Origin: Pseudopyrenochaeta lycopersici
Lineage: Eukaryota; Ascomycota; Dothideomycetes; Pleosporales; Pseudopyrenochaetaceae
Reading direction: 5' to 3'
Length of the DNA: 64,000 bases
NCBI GenBank assembly: GCA_003313425.1
Contig: NHZP01000005.1
Coordinates: 806,001 to 870,000 of the forward strand
In this document: piece by piece, positions 62,701 through 64,000 of the stretch
Layout: every line of letters starts with the position of its first letter
Position numbering within the stretch: position 1 is the first letter of the stretch
Program-made: the position numbers and the translations under genes
Notes under the pieces: generated by a model
Told to the model about the DNA's origin: nothing
The model's input: the letters and a program-made list of their open reading frames with translations, nothing else
Database searches by the model: none

Positions 62701-63384
62701 TATTTTGTTTATTACTTTTAATCAGGCTCTATACTTACCTTCGTTTCTGGCAGACTGCACAGGTAGGGCTGCTCCTATTATTCACGCACGTTTGATTCTA
62801 ACGTTACCTCTTATTCACAACACCAGAACTGCGGGATTGTGCCAAACTACCTTGTTAACTCTACATATAATAGCGAAGCCTAAGGGGCACAACGGTCTGT
62901 TCTGGTTAGGCTATGGCTAATAAGAGCAGAAAGAGCCTACATAGTATTGAACTGTCAACGTTAAAAACACAAACATAAGAGCGCTATATTGCGATACAGA
63001 GATTATAGGATCACCTAGAAAGAGCTGGGTATCTGTTTAACCCTAACAAACCTTTAAGAGGGATAGCGCTGTTGCGGCTAGCCTTCAGAACCTTTAAGAG
63101 GGATAGCGCTGTTATAGCTACCCCCTTCTATATTTTTAGAGCTAAGAGTTGACAGGGACTAGCTCTGTTAAGGCTGTATCCTTATTATCTTGCTATAATA
63201 AATTAAGACTTCCTATATAATAAGCGGAAGCTAACTTAGTAGTAGCAGGATAAGAAGACAAACAAGAATAAGATAATAGAAAACAAAAAACGAGAATAAC
63301 TATAAACGATCAGGAAATAATTCAGAAGTAGTACAGTATTAGATTTTAGTTAATTATTAGCGTTAGTAAGGAACTGCCTAGTAG
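62701..63384. other. AT-leaning repeat-like sequence
   Basis: A 25-bp direct repeat (ACCTTTAAGAGGGATAGCGC core) occurs at about 63050 and 63089. TAG/TAA stops are frequent in all frames. It is probably part of another degraded transposon; no family can be named. Confidence 0.4.
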
Positions 63385-63990
63385 TTGCAGTCTCCTTATT
63401 TAGTTATACTAAAGGGCTGCAGCAGCCTATTTAGGATTCAGCCTTTAGCTATCCTTATAGCTGAATCAACACTAGATTTGCTGTTATTTAGATTAGATCT
63501 TACGCTAGCTATTAAAGTTATTAAGAAACATACTATAGATACTAGTAAAGTACTTGTGCCTATAAGGCTAGCAAGGAAAGACTTTCTATTTATAAGAAAA
63601 GACGTTACTAAGTTCCTAGATAACCTTAATCACTAGGCAGATAATAGCGGCTATAATAACTATTAAAAGATAAGAATCCTTCTAGACTTCTATAACACTA
63701 TATATAGAAGCTTTATTAAGAAAATAAGGCTATATAGAGTACTAGACTAGAAGAAGCTTTAAGAAGTAATAAAAGAGTATTAGCATAATTAAGATATAGC
63801 TTAACGCATAGGAACGCGAGTGTTCCTAGAGACCTATGTTTCTAAAACGTTAAGAAAATTTCTAGGACTATCTAAGTATTTAACTAACTTCGCAGCGTAT
63901 AGTAACGCTTATATTAAGACAGGCCAGCTACATAGGATAGAGGCTGGCTTCTTTTTTGCTAGAGGCCTTCTAAGAGAAGACTAAGATATA
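63385..63990 (+). pseudogene. RIP-degraded transposon coding sequence, runs to window end
   Basis: One plus-strand frame from 63385 remains protein-like for about 200 codons, with around ten TAG/TAA stops. Readable pieces include LAIKVIKKHTIDTSKVLVPI, RKDFLFIRKDVTKFLDNL, IRILLDFYNTIYRSFIKKIR, SKTLRKFLGLSKYLTNFAAY and HRIEAGFFFARGL. The stops are at codons that RIP makes from CAA, CAG or TGG. The family is not recognised. It continues beyond the window. Confidence 0.5.
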
Positions 63991-64000
63991 ATCTTTATTT

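Overview
The window looks like a chromosome segment of a filamentous ascomycete, most likely a Dothideomycete of the Pleosporales type. Genes carry many short introns (about 45-65 nt, GT..AG, with CTAAC/CTGAC branch sites). The proteins are typical of fungi (Mto1/ApsB-like spindle-pole protein, Atg4, Sqs1, MAM33, fungal histone pair, heme-thiolate peroxidase). A normal-GC, gene-dense part (about 1-47,200) meets a very AT-rich, transposon-filled part (about 47,220-64,000) at a sharp border. This is the two-speed layout of fungi with AT isochores shaped by repeat-induced point mutation (RIP). The species call is inference; nothing was searched.

Region 1-27,040: the tail of a gene (1-93) and a gene-poor stretch, then a probable CENP-K-like kinetochore protein (4003-5136, -), a three-KH RNA-binding protein (5918-7437, +), a BTB/POZ protein (7920-9041, -), the mitochondrial matrix protein MAM33 (9830-10938, -) divergent from the mitochondrial citrate carrier (11363-12555, +), an NAD(P)-dependent reductase (13434-14685, +), a coiled-coil protein (15315-16598, -), a large Mto1/ApsB-like microtubule-organising protein (17912-22731, -), and a head-to-head pair for ribosome production: RNA polymerase I subunit Rpa34 (23454-24795, -) and polynucleotide kinase Grc3 (24966-27040, +).

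Region 27,041-47,221: a decayed hAT element with a perfect 8-bp target duplication (28,424-29,201), then KGD2 (31343-33019, -) divergent from a complex I LYR subunit (33296-33876, +), a small two-helix membrane protein, the divergent histone H2A/H2B pair (34546-36194), Atg4 (36940-38385, -), Sqs1 (38979-41435, +), a secreted heme-thiolate peroxidase (42648-44102, -), and the 3' part of a virginiamycin-B-lyase-like propeller gene (46297-47221, -) cut off at the AT-rich border. Exon structures were worked out by hand from splice signals and reading-frame closure.

Region 47,222-64,000: a nest of transposons. A hAT transposase fragment (minus strand) is split by a 6.9-kb Ty3-type LTR retrotransposon with 393-bp LTRs and a 5-bp target duplication. 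Beside it lies a second hAT element (55,427-60,317) that carries a nearly full-length transposase (two TAG stops) and, divergently, an apparently intact two-intron gene for a 220-aa protein of unknown function. Then come a second retrotransposon fragment split by a 426-bp foldback hAT MITE with an 8-bp target duplication, a repeat of the first hAT end, and further RIP-degraded coding sequence. The two-gene hAT element is the most unusual item in the window.
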